Source: Candidatus Didemnitutus sp. (GTDB lineage: Bacteria > Verrucomicrobiota > Verrucomicrobiia > Opitutales > Opitutaceae). From it: a stretch of 64,000 bases of DNA. The DNA lies in contig JAHCAY010000001.1 of NCBI GenBank assembly GCA_019634575.1, positions 1,612,001 through 1,676,000 of the forward strand, read 5' to 3'. Of the stretch, positions 47,328 to 56,841 are shown in pieces (the stretch's first letter is position 1; every line of letters starts with the position of its first letter). A program made the translations under genes and the position numbers. A model generated the notes under the pieces. That model did no database searches, was not told the origin of the DNA, and saw only the letters and a list, made by a program, of their open reading frames with translations.

Positions 47328-48325
47328 ACCCGCACCACACACCGATCGATCCCGTCATCGACGAGCAAGCCGCGCTCTGGGCCGCCAAGCTCGACGGCTC
47401 CGTCCTCACCGCCAGCGACCGCACCGCCCTCGACGCCTGGCTCGACGCCGCGCCCGCGCATCGCGCCGCCCTCTCATCCTATTGCCAGTTTTCCGCCGAC
47501 CTCGAACAGCAGTTGCCGTTGCTTGCAGGCATCCCGGAATCGCCGGCGGAAAATCAACACGAGCTTACGTCTGCCCGTCCGCGCCCCGGGTTGTTCCGAC
47601 CGCTGTGGGTCGGAGCAATGCTCACCGCGGCCGCGGCAGCCGTGGCCCTCGTCCTCTGGACCGGCCGCACCGCCACTCCGGCCGCCCTCGAGTTCGCCAC
47701 CGCCGCCGCCCAACGCCAGTCCGTCGCCCTCGCCGACGGCTCGCGCATCGAACTCAACGCCCACACCCAACTCTCCGCCTCGCTCACCGCACACGAGCGC
47801 CACGTCCGTCTCACCCGCGGCCAAGCCTTCTTCACGGTCGCGAAGGACCCGGCCCGCCCGTTCTTCGTGGATACGCCAGCCGGCACCGTCCGCGTCACCG
47901 GCACGCAGTTCGACGTCCGCGCGGACGACGTCGCGCCTTTCCAAGTCACCGTGCTCGAAGGCTCCGTGCAAGTCCGCCCGGGCGACCCCGCGACCGCCTC
48001 CCCGCTCGCGCTCAAACGCGGCGACCAATACGCAGCCGGCAGTCTCCGCGCGCTAAGCACTAAGGAGCTCGACGCCTCGCTCGCGTGGCGCAACGGCGAG
48101 ATCGTTTTCGACCGCGCAGCCTTGAGCGATGTCCTCGCCGCCTTCTCCCGCCACCACGGCCGCACCATCACCGTTTCCCCCGGCGCCGCGCAGCAACGCC
48201 TCGGCGGCCGCTTCAACTTGGACAACCTCCCGGAATTCCTCGAACTGCTCCCGCAAACGCTCAACGTCGTCGTCTCACGCGACCCGCACGGCGACGTGCG
48301 CGTCTCCCTCGCCAACGAACGCTGA
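47324..48325 (+). CDS. FecR-family anti-sigma / signal-transduction protein (333 aa)
   Basis: Residues about 10-55 form the cytoplasmic sigma-binding region (DEQAALWAAKLDGS, TALDAWLDAAPAHRAAL). One membrane helix lies at about 92-112. A periplasmic FecR domain follows at about 120-220, with RQSVALADGSRIELNAHT, VRLTRGQAFFTVAKD and VRVTGTQFDVR. The C-terminal part (about 255-333: NGEIVFDRAALSDVLAAFSR) is an STN-like secretin domain, common in FecR proteins of this type. It is predicted to hold the sigma factor at the membrane and to contact the STN domain of the receptor. ATG 47324 overlaps the sigma factor's stop codon, so the pair is translationally coupled. The receptor begins 3 bases after its stop. 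Confidence 0.93.
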   Translation: MNPHHTPIDPVIDEQAALWAAKLDGSVLTASDRTALDAWLDAAPAHRAALSSYCQFSADLEQQLPLLAGIPESPAENQHELTSARPRPGLFRPLWVGAMLTAAAAAVALVLWTGRTATPAALEFATAAAQRQSVALADGSRIELNAHTQLSASLTAHERHVRLTRGQAFFTVAKDPARPFFVDTPAGTVRVTGTQFDVRADDVAPFQVTVLEGSVQVRPGDPATASPLALKRGDQYAAGSLRALSTKELDASLAWRNGEIVFDRAALSDVLAAFSRHHGRTITVSPGAAQQRLGGRFNLDNLPEFLELLPQTLNVVVSRDPHGDVRVSLANER

Positions 48326-48328
48326 CGC

Positions 48329-51300
48329 ATGCTCCGGCCCGCCGCCCTGCTCCGACGACTGGCCCTCGGCACCGCGCTCCTCACGGCGCTGACCGCCGCG
48401 CCGGTCGATTTCCAGCTGCCCGCGCAATCCGCCGCCGACGCGCTGCTCGCCTTCTCCCAACAGGCGAGAGTCGAGGTGTTGTTTCCGGCTGACGAGCTGG
48501 GCGCCGCGCAGGCCAACGCCGTCCAGGGCAACCTCGAGCCCGACGACGCGCTCGCCCGCCTGCTCGCCGGCACCGGCTTCGCCGCCCACCGCTTCAGCGG
48601 CGGCAAATACGTCGTCCGCTCCACCGCGCAGACCTCCGGCTCGATCACCGGCCGCCTCCTCTACCCCGACGGCAAACCCGCCGCCGGCATCGTCATCGCC
48701 CTCGCCGGCACGCGCCTCTCCGCCACGACCGACGCCGGCGGCCGCTTCAGCTTCGCCGCCGTGCCCCCCGGCAAACGGCAACTCTTCGCCAACGCCGCCG
48801 GCTGGCATCCTCTCCGCATCGACAACGTCGAGGTCGAGGCCGGACGCATTTCCAAGCTCGACGACCAGCGCCTCCAGCCCGTGCGCGAGCTCGAACAACT
48901 CGAACCCTACGTCGTCCAAGGCCGCTCCGCCCGTCTCCGCCCCATCGACGACAGCGCCGCGCTTCTCGGCCCGCGCCGCGCCACCGGCAATCTCGATCTG
49001 CCCCGCGGCGCCGACGACGCCCTGCCCTTCACCATCTACACCCGTGAACAGATCACCCGCAGCGGCGTCGTGGCGCTGAACGAATTTCTCCAACGCGCCA
49101 TCCTCGAGGGCGACGCCTCCGCCCGGCCGCCGGAGCAAAGCGGCAGCTTCGACTCCAAGCAGGCCTTCGCCGGCAGCAGCAACCTCAAGCTCCGCGGCTA
49201 CGAGGAAAACGAAACCGTCATCCTCATCAACGGCCGCCGCCTGCCCGAGGTGCAGATCAGCAGCAACCAGCAGCCCCAGCCGGCCGACGTGAACTTCATC
49301 CCGCTCAGCCTCATCCAGCAGGTCGAAGTGCTCCCCGCCTCCGCTTCCGCCATCTACAGCGGCAATCCCGTCGGCGGCGTGATCAACATCGTGCTGCGCC
49401 CCGACGTAACCGCCACCGAAGTCAACGCCACCTACACCAACGCCACCGGCGGCTACGACGCGCCCCAGACCTCGTTCTCCTTCCAACACGGCCAATCGCT
49501 CCTCGACCAACGCCTTCGCATCCGCCTCAGCGCCGTGCGCACCGACGTCGAACCGCCGACCGAGACCGAGCTCGGCTTCCGCCGCCGCCACGCCGCCTTC
49601 GTTCCCCTCGCGGACGACGCCCTCTTCCGCGCCACGCCCAACATCCGCAGCCACGACGGCACGCCGCTGTTCGGTGCCGGCAGCGCCACCTTCACCTCCG
49701 TCGCCCCTGGCGCCGACGGCAACGGCGGCCTCGCCGCCTTCAACGGCCGCGCCGGCGTGCGACAACTCGACTTCTACGATTCGCCCGCCGGACTCTCCGC
49801 CTCGCCGATCACCCTCGACTCCCCCTACGGCCGACGTCAGCGCCGCGACGCGTATTTCGGCTCGGTGACCTACGACCCGTGGCCTTGGATTCAGATCGGC
49901 CTCGACGTCATCCACTCGCGCACGGTGATGAACCGCGGCCTCGACGTGCTCACCGGCAACTTCACGCTCGCCGCCGCATCGCCGCTCAACCCCTTCCACC
50001 AGGACGTCGATATCACGCTCGTCGACACCGCGCCGCTCGTCGGCGAAAATTACAACGAAGCCCACATCGACTTCTCCTCCGCCGTCGGCGGCCTCCTCTT
50101 GCGCCTGCCCCGCGCGTGGCGCCTGTCGTCCGACTTCCTCGCCTCGCGCAGCGTCGTCAAATATCGCGGCCTCTTCGGCGCGGACACGACCCGCTGGCAG
50201 AGCCTCATCGACCAAGGCGTCTACAATCCGCTCCGCGACACGCAGCACTACGGCCCGCCGACCGCGTTCTACGACTCCGTGCTCATTTATCGCGGCGGCC
50301 GCGGTCGATTCGTGACGCTCGGCGACTATCGCACGCTCGACGTCGCCGCCCGCGTCACGAATCAGGAACTCAACCTCCCGACCGGACGCTCGAGCCTCGT
50401 CGCCGGCGCCGACTACCGCCGCCTCCAACTGCGCGACTACGCCGAGGAATTTCTCTACGCCGACGGCTCGCGCGCGGCCGACCCCATGCTGCGCCGCGGC
50501 CGCCAACTCGAGCGCTACAGCTTCTTCTCCGAACTTCAGACCCCGCTCGCGCCCCGCCGCTGGCTGCCTCAGTGGATTCGCAAGATCGACGGCGACTTCG
50601 CCGTCCGCTACGTCGCCTCCGACCAAGCCAACGAAGTCAACACCGTCCCGACGGTCGGCCTGCGTGCCGCGTTCGCCGGCGGCGTCACGCTGCGCGGCAG
50701 CGTCACCTCGTCGAAACGCTTCCCGGCACCCTTCCTCAGCCGCTCCGTCGCCCTACCCGGCGGCCCCGACGGCGGCGCCGCGAACCAGGACATCATCACC
50801 GATCCTCGGCGCGGCGAATCCTACGTCGCGCAGGTCGACGACAATGTGAACTTCTTCCTCGCACCCGAAGACGCCGTCACGCAAACGGCCGGCCTCCTGT
50901 TCGAACACGGCGAAGAGCATCACTTCCGCGCGACCCTCGACTTCGTCGACACCCGCAAGACCAACGAAATGCTCTCGCTCGACGCCAACGGCACGCTCGC
51001 CCTCGAAGCGCTCGTCCCCGAACGCGTCATCCGCGCGGCCCCCGGCCCCGGCGAAACCGTCGGCCGCGTGACGCGCGTGATCGTCGGCAACATCAACGCC
51101 TCGTCGCGCCGCTCGCAGAGTTGGACGCTCGGCGTCGACTACGCGTGGACCGGCCTGCTCGGCGGCACGCTCGAGACCCATGCCCGCGTGCTCTATTATC
51201 AGCGCTACGAACGCCAGTTGCTCGCGACGCAACCGACCGTGGACGAGCTGAACCATCCCGACGGCACCGGCTCCGGCCTGTTGCGCTATCGCGCGGATTT

Positions 51301-51628
51301 CGGCGCCGGCTGGTCGAACCGCACCTACGGCTTCGGCTTCGAGGGACAATACTTCCACTCCCGCCTGCTGCCCGACTACGAGCGTATCGCCCAAGGCGAC
51401 AAGCAAATCCGCCCCTACTGGCAATTCGACGCCTATGCGCAGGCCGATCTCGTCCGCCTGCTCGGCTGGAAGACCAAGCGCTACGGCCTGCGCGGCCAGC
51501 TCCGCGTGAACAACCTCTCGGGCTTCGACTATCCCAAATACTATTACGACGGCGCCGCTTCCGGCGTGCAGCCCTACGGCGACTGGCGCGGGCGCACCTA
51601 CTCGTTGTCCGTCACGGCGACGTTCTGA
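48329..51628 (+). CDS. TonB-dependent outer-membrane receptor with STN domain (1099 aa)
   Basis: Signal peptide about 1-24 (LLRRLALGTALLTALTAAP). STN domain about 26-95 (FQLPAQSAADALLAFSQQ, PDDALARLLAGTGF). A carboxypeptidase-regulatory-like beta domain lies at about 105-185 (GSITGRLLYPDGKPAAG). The plug is at about 215-370, with LKLRGYEENETVILINGRRL and VEVLPASASAIYSGNPVGGV. A 22-strand-type barrel follows and ends with a terminal aromatic (SLSVTATF). The STN domain marks it as a transducer that signals to the FecR/sigma pair immediately upstream. The carboxypeptidase-like domain is typical of receptors for glycans or large ligands in Bacteroidota and Verrucomicrobiota. No SusD-like partner is visible in the window. 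Ligand unknown; a carbohydrate is a reasonable guess from location. Confidence 0.93.
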   Translation: MLRPAALLRRLALGTALLTALTAAPVDFQLPAQSAADALLAFSQQARVEVLFPADELGAAQANAVQGNLEPDDALARLLAGTGFAAHRFSGGKYVVRSTAQTSGSITGRLLYPDGKPAAGIVIALAGTRLSATTDAGGRFSFAAVPPGKRQLFANAAGWHPLRIDNVEVEAGRISKLDDQRLQPVRELEQLEPYVVQGRSARLRPIDDSAALLGPRRATGNLDLPRGADDALPFTIYTREQITRSGVVALNEFLQRAILEGDASARPPEQSGSFDSKQAFAGSSNLKLRGYEENETVILINGRRLPEVQISSNQQPQPADVNFIPLSLIQQVEVLPASASAIYSGNPVGGVINIVLRPDVTATEVNATYTNATGGYDAPQTSFSFQHGQSLLDQRLRIRLSAVRTDVEPPTETELGFRRRHAAFVPLADDALFRATPNIRSHDGTPLFGAGSATFTSVAPGADGNGGLAAFNGRAGVRQLDFYDSPAGLSASPITLDSPYGRRQRRDAYFGSVTYDPWPWIQIGLDVIHSRTVMNRGLDVLTGNFTLAAASPLNPFHQDVDITLVDTAPLVGENYNEAHIDFSSAVGGLLLRLPRAWRLSSDFLASRSVVKYRGLFGADTTRWQSLIDQGVYNPLRDTQHYGPPTAFYDSVLIYRGGRGRFVTLGDYRTLDVAARVTNQELNLPTGRSSLVAGADYRRLQLRDYAEEFLYADGSRAADPMLRRGRQLERYSFFSELQTPLAPRRWLPQWIRKIDGDFAVRYVASDQANEVNTVPTVGLRAAFAGGVTLRGSVTSSKRFPAPFLSRSVALPGGPDGGAANQDIITDPRRGESYVAQVDDNVNFFLAPEDAVTQTAGLLFEHGEEHHFRATLDFVDTRKTNEMLSLDANGTLALEALVPERVIRAAPGPGETVGRVTRVIVGNINASSRRSQSWTLGVDYAWTGLLGGTLETHARVLYYQRYERQLLATQPTVDELNHPDGTGSGLLRYRADFGAGWSNRTYGFGFEGQYFHSRLLPDYERIAQGDKQIRPYWQFDAYAQADLVRLLGWKTKRYGLRGQLRVNNLSGFDYPKYYYDGAASGVQPYGDWRGRTYSLSVTATF

Positions 51629-52116
51629 TTTTTCACCGCGCGATGTTGCCGTTTCAGTAACTCCGTAGCCACGAGCGCCCGCGAGCGGTCCGTGTTTGCG
51701 CTCGCCCGAGCGCTTGCCGGGTAGCCCGCGACCTCCGGGCGCGGGTGCATGGGACCCGTCCTCGGAGAGGCCGGGCTATTTGGCATTTTCCGAGCGAAAA
51801 GTGAGACCTGACGGAGCCGCGCTCGCGCACGCGGCTGCCAGAATTTTCGGCGGCTACGCTAATTTCGGAAACGCGATAGCGGATATTCCCACGCGCTCTG
51901 TCGTGTCTTGGTCCGGCGCGACCGTTGCGGAAGTGCCGGCAGGTATTCATTCGCTCCGCTTCCGCGTCGGGCGATCGGGGCCGGCCCAGGTTCGGTTTGC
52001 CCGATGTGGAAGCGGAGTTTTGAACCTCGGCTGACCAGCGCGCTCCGCGGCGGCGACCAAGATTCGTCTGGCCTCGGTTCCGGTGGCTTGCTTCCGTTAC
52101 CGCTCCCATTTTTCCC
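51629..52116. other. 488-base intergenic region between TonB receptor and epimerase gene
   Basis: No supported gene is seen. A 112-codon open frame at 51696-52034 has no recognisable motifs and is judged a chance frame. A potential hairpin at 51725-51745 (CCCGCG, nine-base loop, CGCGGG) lies about 100 bases after the receptor stop, without a T-run. AT-richer DNA around 51840-51895 could hold a promoter for 52117, but no clear hexamer pair was recognised. The length suggests that the sigma/FecR/receptor unit ends here and a new transcription unit starts. Confidence 0.5.
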
Positions 52117-53175
52117 ATGGCCAAGACCATCCTCGTCACCGGTTCCTCGGGCCTCATCGGCTCCGAAGTCTGCGTTTATTTCGCCGCTCAAGGCTACACG
52201 GTCCACGGCGTCGACAACAACCAGCGCGCCGTCTTCTTCGGCCCGCAGGGCGACACGCGCTGGAACCAGCAGCGCCTCGCGCAGGACCTGAAGGGTTTCG
52301 AGCACCACGAACTCGACATCCGTGATCGCGCCGGCGTGCTCGCGCTCGTCAAACACCTCAAGCCTGCCGTCATCGTCCACACCGCCGCGCAACCCTCGCA
52401 CGACCGCGCCGCCGCGATTCCTTTCGACGATTTCGACACCAACGCCGTCGGCACGCTCAACCTCCTCGAGGCCGCGCGCCAAGCCTGCCCCGAGTCGCCC
52501 TTCGTGCACATGAGCACGAACAAAGTCTACGGCGACGCGCCCAACTCCATCAAACTCGCCGAACTCGAGACCCGCTGGGACTACGCCGATCCTGCCTACG
52601 CGCACGGCATCGCCGAGACGTTCACCATCGACCAGTCGAAGCACTCGCTCTTCGGAGCCTCCAAGGTCGCCGCCGACGTCATGGTCCAGGAATACGGCCG
52701 CTATTTCAACATGCCCACCTGCGCGCTGCGCGGCGGCTGCCTCACCGGCCCGAACCACAGCGGCGTGGAGCTCCACGGGTTCCTCAGCTACCTCGTGAAG
52801 TGCAACCTCGAGGGCCGCGAATACCGCGTCTTCGGCTACAAGGGCAAACAGGTCCGCGACAACATCCACTCGCTCGACGTCGCGCGCTTCATGGCCGCGT
52901 TCGTCGCCGCGCCTCGCGCCGGCGAGGTCTACAACCTCGGCGGCGGCAAAAACAATTCCTGTTCCATCCTCGAGGCCTTCCAGATCGCGGAAAAATTCTC
53001 CGGCAAGAAGCAGGTCTATACCTACGTCGACCAAAACCGCGCCGGCGACCACATCTGCTATTACTCGGACCTGCGCAAGATGCGCGCGCACTACCCGAGC
53101 TGGGACATCAGCGTCTCGCTCGAGGAAACCATCCGCCAGATCGTCGAGGCGTGGAAATCACGCCCCAAGACCTGA
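52117..53175 (+). CDS. NAD-dependent epimerase, CDP-paratose/tyvelose 2-epimerase-like, Phe at the YxxxK site (352 aa)
   Basis: Extended SDR with a Rossmann motif [11 protein letters not shown] (residues 7-17; glycines 9, 12 and 15), [22 protein letters not shown] and [13 protein letters not shown]. Overall pattern and length resemble the CDP-tyvelose/paratose 2-epimerase (RfbE) branch. At the catalytic position the sequence is LFGASK (F179, K183), where most SDRs have Tyr. The codon is clearly TTC in the given sequence. The neighbouring motif [18 protein letters not shown] is well formed, so this is not a decayed gene. Either another residue takes over acid/base catalysis or the chemistry differs. 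Likely role: altering a nucleotide sugar for the glycan locus. It is convergent with 53184, with 8 bases between stops. Confidence 0.87.
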   Translation: MAKTILVTGSSGLIGSEVCVYFAAQGYTVHGVDNNQRAVFFGPQGDTRWNQQRLAQDLKGFEHHELDIRDRAGVLALVKHLKPAVIVHTAAQPSHDRAAAIPFDDFDTNAVGTLNLLEAARQACPESPFVHMSTNKVYGDAPNSIKLAELETRWDYADPAYAHGIAETFTIDQSKHSLFGASKVAADVMVQEYGRYFNMPTCALRGGCLTGPNHSGVELHGFLSYLVKCNLEGREYRVFGYKGKQVRDNIHSLDVARFMAAFVAAPRAGEVYNLGGGKNNSCSILEAFQIAEKFSGKKQVYTYVDQNRAGDHICYYSDLRKMRAHYPSWDISVSLEETIRQIVEAWKSRPKT

Positions 53176-53183
53176 GCGGTTCT

Positions 53184-53621
53184 TCAGCGCCCGCCGACGT
53201 AGATGATCGCGTAACGCGTCGGCGGCGTGCGCCACTGCGCCCACGTGCCATCCCACTGGATCGGGGTGCCCGCGTAATCGACATCGCCCGTCGCGCTGCG
53301 GAACGCCGCCCGCGCACGGAGGATCGCCTTGCCCTTGGTCGGGGCGACCGCGAAGTCCGCCCGGCGCGAGAAGGTCTCGCCCAAATCGGTCTCGTAGAAC
53401 AGCACCTGCCAGGTCTTGCCGGCGTCGATCGAGTATTCCACATGCACGAAGGCGACGCGCTCGCCGTCGTGGTTCGTGCTCGCCGAAATGAGCACGGACG
53501 CCGAGCCACCGGTGGCCACGTCGGTGGGCGCCACAAGTTGCAGCCCGCGTTCGGCGGCCGGAGCGGCCGCGAGCACCGTGAAAAAGAGAGCGGAGACGAG
53601 AAGACGGGAAAGGAAACGCAT
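53184..53621 (-). CDS. Small exported protein of unknown function (145 aa)
   Basis: ATG 53621 begins a signal peptide, MRFLSRLLVSALFFTVLAAAPAAE, cleaved probably after APA near residue 22. The longer open frame upstream (to 53903) is not convincing. The mature part is beta-rich: HVEYSIDAGKTWQVLFYETDL resembles the BNR-like turn SxDxGxTW, and APTKGKAILRARAAF suggests a single Ig/FN3-like sandwich of about 110 residues. It ends in a hydrophobic stretch, RYAIIYVGGR. It has no catalytic motif, no lipobox and no close family that I recognise. Periplasmic or secreted. It is divergent from 53815, with a 193-base gap. Confidence 0.75.
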   Translation of the reverse strand: MRFLSRLLVSALFFTVLAAAPAAERGLQLVAPTDVATGGSASVLISASTNHDGERVAFVHVEYSIDAGKTWQVLFYETDLGETFSRRADFAVAPTKGKAILRARAAFRSATGDVDYAGTPIQWDGTWAQWRTPPTRYAIIYVGGR

Positions 53622-53814
53622 GACCCCGTTATCCACTCGCACCACCGCTCCCGCATCAACCCCGAAATACGGTCGGGCGAACGTTCCGGACAGATTTCCC
53701 TCTTCACCTCGATTGGTCGCTCTGTTTCCTTCCGCGGATGTCTGATTTGACACGCCTACGAGGCGATTCGCACCCGCGGAGCGGCGGCCGTCGGCTGAGC
53801 TTGCCGTGTTGACC
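53622..53814. promoter_or_regulatory. Divergent intergenic region with a TTGACA hexamer
   Basis: The gap separates the small exported protein (minus) from the YfhO-like gene (plus). A perfect TTGACA at 53747-53752 on the + strand could be a -35 element for 53815, but no good -10 hexamer follows 16-18 bases later. The promoter call is therefore weak. Confidence 0.25.
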
Positions 53815-56800
53815 ATGTGGAACCTCTTCAGTCGGTGGTTTAATCCACGCGCGCTGGCGCTGGCCGTTCTTCTGGCCATCGCGGCCGCACTGCCGTTCGT
53901 CACGACAAGCGTGGAGCGCCGGGAGTTTTATTTCTTCGACATCACGCTCACCTCGACCACCGCCGGCTCGACGCAGCTGTTCTGGGACATCGGCCACGGC
54001 TTCAACGAATACGACTCCTCGCGCCAGCCGCTGAAGGTCGAACGGACGCCCGTGAACTATCGTTTCATGATGCCGATGGGGCGCATCAACGCGCTCCGCT
54101 TCGATCCCGTGGACGGCGCCGGCGTGTTCACTTTCAAGCATGCGCAAATCGTCGACGCCCAGGGACGGATCGTGAAGGTCTTCCGGCCGGAAGATTTGCG
54201 CCCCGCAGGCGGCGTCCTTCAGGCGTGGAACGAGACACTCACGCGCCACGTCTCCACCGATCCGTCCTCCAACGACCCGGTGCTCACCCTCCACCTCGAC
54301 GCGCCGCTCGAGTTGAAACCGGGCGCATCAATCCGGCTGCGACTCGGCTGGCTCGCTGCATGGCCTGTGCTTTTGCTCGGCACCCTGCTGTCGCTCCGCC
54401 CCGTCGCGCACAAACTCACGCATGCGACGGCCCGCCTGCTCGCCTTCGCCCAGCCTCGGCCTGCGACCTCCCTCCTGCTCGCCGCCACGGTCGTCGTCGC
54501 GATCCAATGCGCACCGGTCATCTTCCAGGGACGCAGCTTCGCCTCGCCCAACAACGGCGGCCATATGCTTTATCAGGGACTGCCCGCGCTGCCGGCCGAC
54601 ACCGACGACACCTCGACCAACACCGGCAGCTCGGACACCGGCGCGCTGCTCTTCCAGCACCTCTATTACCCGATGGTGCAACGCGACGCGTTGCACGCCG
54701 GCGAGTGGCCGCTCTGGAACCGCTACTCGCTCTGCGGTGAACCGCTGCTCGGCCAGGGTCAGTCGATGTTTGGCGACCCGTTCAACTTCCTGACGATCGC
54801 GGCCGATGGCGCCGGATGGGCTTGGGATGTGCGCTTCGTGATCGCGCGCTGGCTGCTCGCCGCCGCACTCGGCGGCATCGTCTGGCAACTCACGCGCCAC
54901 TTCGGGGCCGCGCTGCTCACGACGCTCGGCGCCGGCTTCCTGGGCTTCTTCACCTACCGGCTCGTTCACCCTGCGAATTTCAGCGTCTGCTACGCCCCGC
55001 TGATTTTGTTCGCGTGGACCGGCCTGCTGCGCGCCGACGCCCCGCGCCGGCTCATCGTCTGGCTCGCGGCGCTCGTGGCCGCGAATTGGCTCACGATGAC
55101 CAGCGGCACCGTCAAGGAAGCCTACATGCTGATGGTCGGCCTGAATTTCGCCGGCGTGTTGCTCCTCCTGCTGCGGCCGGAGTGCGCCGGTCGGCGTATG
55201 CTGGTGCTCGTCGCCGCCTGCGGTGCCGGCTTCGGCTTCGTGCTGCTATCCGCGCCGCTGTGGATTTCGTTCCTCAGCGCGTGGGGCCACTCGATGACGG
55301 GCTACGACACACCGCATGCCGACACCCTGCGGTTGGCCCACGTGATCGGCTTTTTCGACGACATTTTCTACCGCCAGACGGCCAAGGAGGAGAACGTCGT
55401 CGCGCCGGCGCTGAACTTTCTCTTCCTCGTCGGCGTGCTGGCGTGGTTCGTCCAACCGCGTCGCAGCGGTCGCGATCGCACCGGCTGGGCGCTCGTGCTC
55501 GCTGCGCTGCCGCCCTTCGCGCTGGCCTTCGGCATCGTGCCGCCGGCGCTGATCGAAAAAATTCCGTTCGTCGGCAACATCGTCCATGTGGGCAACACCT
55601 TCTCGTGCGTGCTCATGCCCCTCGTCGCGGTGCTCGGCGGCCTGGGCTTCCGCGACATTTGGGAAAGCACGACACGCGCCGACGGACCTGCGTTCCACCT
55701 CCGCCTCTGGCTCGCGCTCGCCGCACTGCTGGCGCTCTACTTCGTCACCGCGACGTCATTCGATAAGAGCCCCTTCTTCACCGGCTATGCGCCGGCGCTC
55801 GTGCTCGCCGCCGCCGCGTTGCCGCTCGGCTGGCAGGCCGCGCGCCAGGAGCGACTCTCGCTTGCGCCGCTGTGGGTCGTGCTCGTCCTGGGCGTCCCGC
55901 TGCTGTTGTGGCGGCACAGCCAATATCGCGAGTCGTCGTTCTCCCACTACACCTTCGTGCCCGGGCCCCGCTCGAATCTCCACGCCGTCTCGCCCGCAAT
56001 CACGATGCTGAAGGCCAGCCAGAACGAGCCGGGCCGCACCAACGGCTGGGAATCCGTGCTCTACGCTTCCTACAACACCGTGCCGCGCCTCGAAGGCGTC
56101 TACGGCGTCGATGCCGTGCGCAGCCGCCACTACCACGATCTCGCCGACGCCCTCGGCCTCGAGCGCGTCTGGAACTGGGACTGGCCCAACCGTGAGTCGC
56201 AATCCCGTGAACTCGTCCGCAAATACGATCTCTACAACGTCACGCACTGGCTCGCCACGCCCACGCCCGGCCCGCATCCCATCGACGGCCTCACGCAGAT
56301 CGGCCGCGCCGACCTCGACGTCTACGCCAGCCCGACCGCGTGGCCGCGCGCCTTCTTCGTCGACCGCCTGACGACCTACGCGCAACCGGCCGACTTCGCG
56401 CGCCTCCTGATGAGCGGCGACGGTCGGCCGTTAGCCGCCGTGCAAGCTTCCGACTTCACCGACAAGCCGCCCGCGCTGCCGCTCTCCGAGCCAACCACGC
56501 CGCGCGAGATCCGCGCCGCGCGCGACTACCGTTTCACCCCGAATACGACCGCCTTTACGATCGACGCACCGCGCGCCGGGCTTGTCGTGCTCACCGAGAC
56601 TTACTACTTCGATGATTTCAAAGTCACCGTGAACGGGCAACCCGCCGCCTACTTCCGCGTGAACCACGCCTTCAAGGGCGTGCAACTTCCGGCCGCCGGC
56701 ACCTACCGCATCGAATTCGCCTATTGGCCCAAGCACTTCACCGCCGCGCTGTGGTGCGGTCTTGCCGGAGCGGTCTTTCTCACGTTGGGTGTGGTGCGGC

Positions 56801-56841
56801 TGTCGCATGTTCGCTTCCCGGACGCCGCCGCGCCGTCATGA
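53815..56841 (+). CDS. YfhO-like polytopic membrane protein, putative glycosyltransferase (1008 aa)
   Basis: ATG 53815 is preferred to GTG 53806, three codons upstream. TM1 is at about 13-30. A periplasmic beta-rich loop of about 145 residues follows (REFYFFDITLTSTT, INALRFDPVDGAGVF). Then comes the YfhO-type signature: SSDTGALLFQHLYYPMVQRD, GEWPLWNRYSLCGEPLLGQG, QSMFGDPFN. Around a dozen helices extend to about 700. The C-terminal soluble part has VVLTETYYFDDFKVTVNGQ and FRVNHAFKGVQLPAAG, the beta domain typical of YfhO, then a last helix near 975-995. YfhO relatives act in glycosylation of cell-envelope polymers from lipid-linked sugars. Its TGA overlaps the ATG of the DPMS-like gene (ATGA), suggesting that 56838 makes its lipid-linked donor. 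Confidence 0.87.
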   Translation: MWNLFSRWFNPRALALAVLLAIAAALPFVTTSVERREFYFFDITLTSTTAGSTQLFWDIGHGFNEYDSSRQPLKVERTPVNYRFMMPMGRINALRFDPVDGAGVFTFKHAQIVDAQGRIVKVFRPEDLRPAGGVLQAWNETLTRHVSTDPSSNDPVLTLHLDAPLELKPGASIRLRLGWLAAWPVLLLGTLLSLRPVAHKLTHATARLLAFAQPRPATSLLLAATVVVAIQCAPVIFQGRSFASPNNGGHMLYQGLPALPADTDDTSTNTGSSDTGALLFQHLYYPMVQRDALHAGEWPLWNRYSLCGEPLLGQGQSMFGDPFNFLTIAADGAGWAWDVRFVIARWLLAAALGGIVWQLTRHFGAALLTTLGAGFLGFFTYRLVHPANFSVCYAPLILFAWTGLLRADAPRRLIVWLAALVAANWLTMTSGTVKEAYMLMVGLNFAGVLLLLLRPECAGRRMLVLVAACGAGFGFVLLSAPLWISFLSAWGHSMTGYDTPHADTLRLAHVIGFFDDIFYRQTAKEENVVAPALNFLFLVGVLAWFVQPRRSGRDRTGWALVLAALPPFALAFGIVPPALIEKIPFVGNIVHVGNTFSCVLMPLVAVLGGLGFRDIWESTTRADGPAFHLRLWLALAALLALYFVTATSFDKSPFFTGYAPALVLAAAALPLGWQAARQERLSLAPLWVVLVLGVPLLLWRHSQYRESSFSHYTFVPGPRSNLHAVSPAITMLKASQNEPGRTNGWESVLYASYNTVPRLEGVYGVDAVRSRHYHDLADALGLERVWNWDWPNRESQSRELVRKYDLYNVTHWLATPTPGPHPIDGLTQIGRADLDVYASPTAWPRAFFVDRLTTYAQPADFARLLMSGDGRPLAAVQASDFTDKPPALPLSEPTTPREIRAARDYRFTPNTTAFTIDAPRAGLVVLTETYYFDDFKVTVNGQPAAYFRVNHAFKGVQLPAAGTYRIEFAYWPKHFTAALWCGLAGAVFLTLGVVRLSHVRFPDAAAPS

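Noticed and set aside
51696..52034. 112-codon open frame after the TonB receptor
   Set aside because: No motif, signal peptide or family resemblance; chance open frames of this size are common at this GC content.
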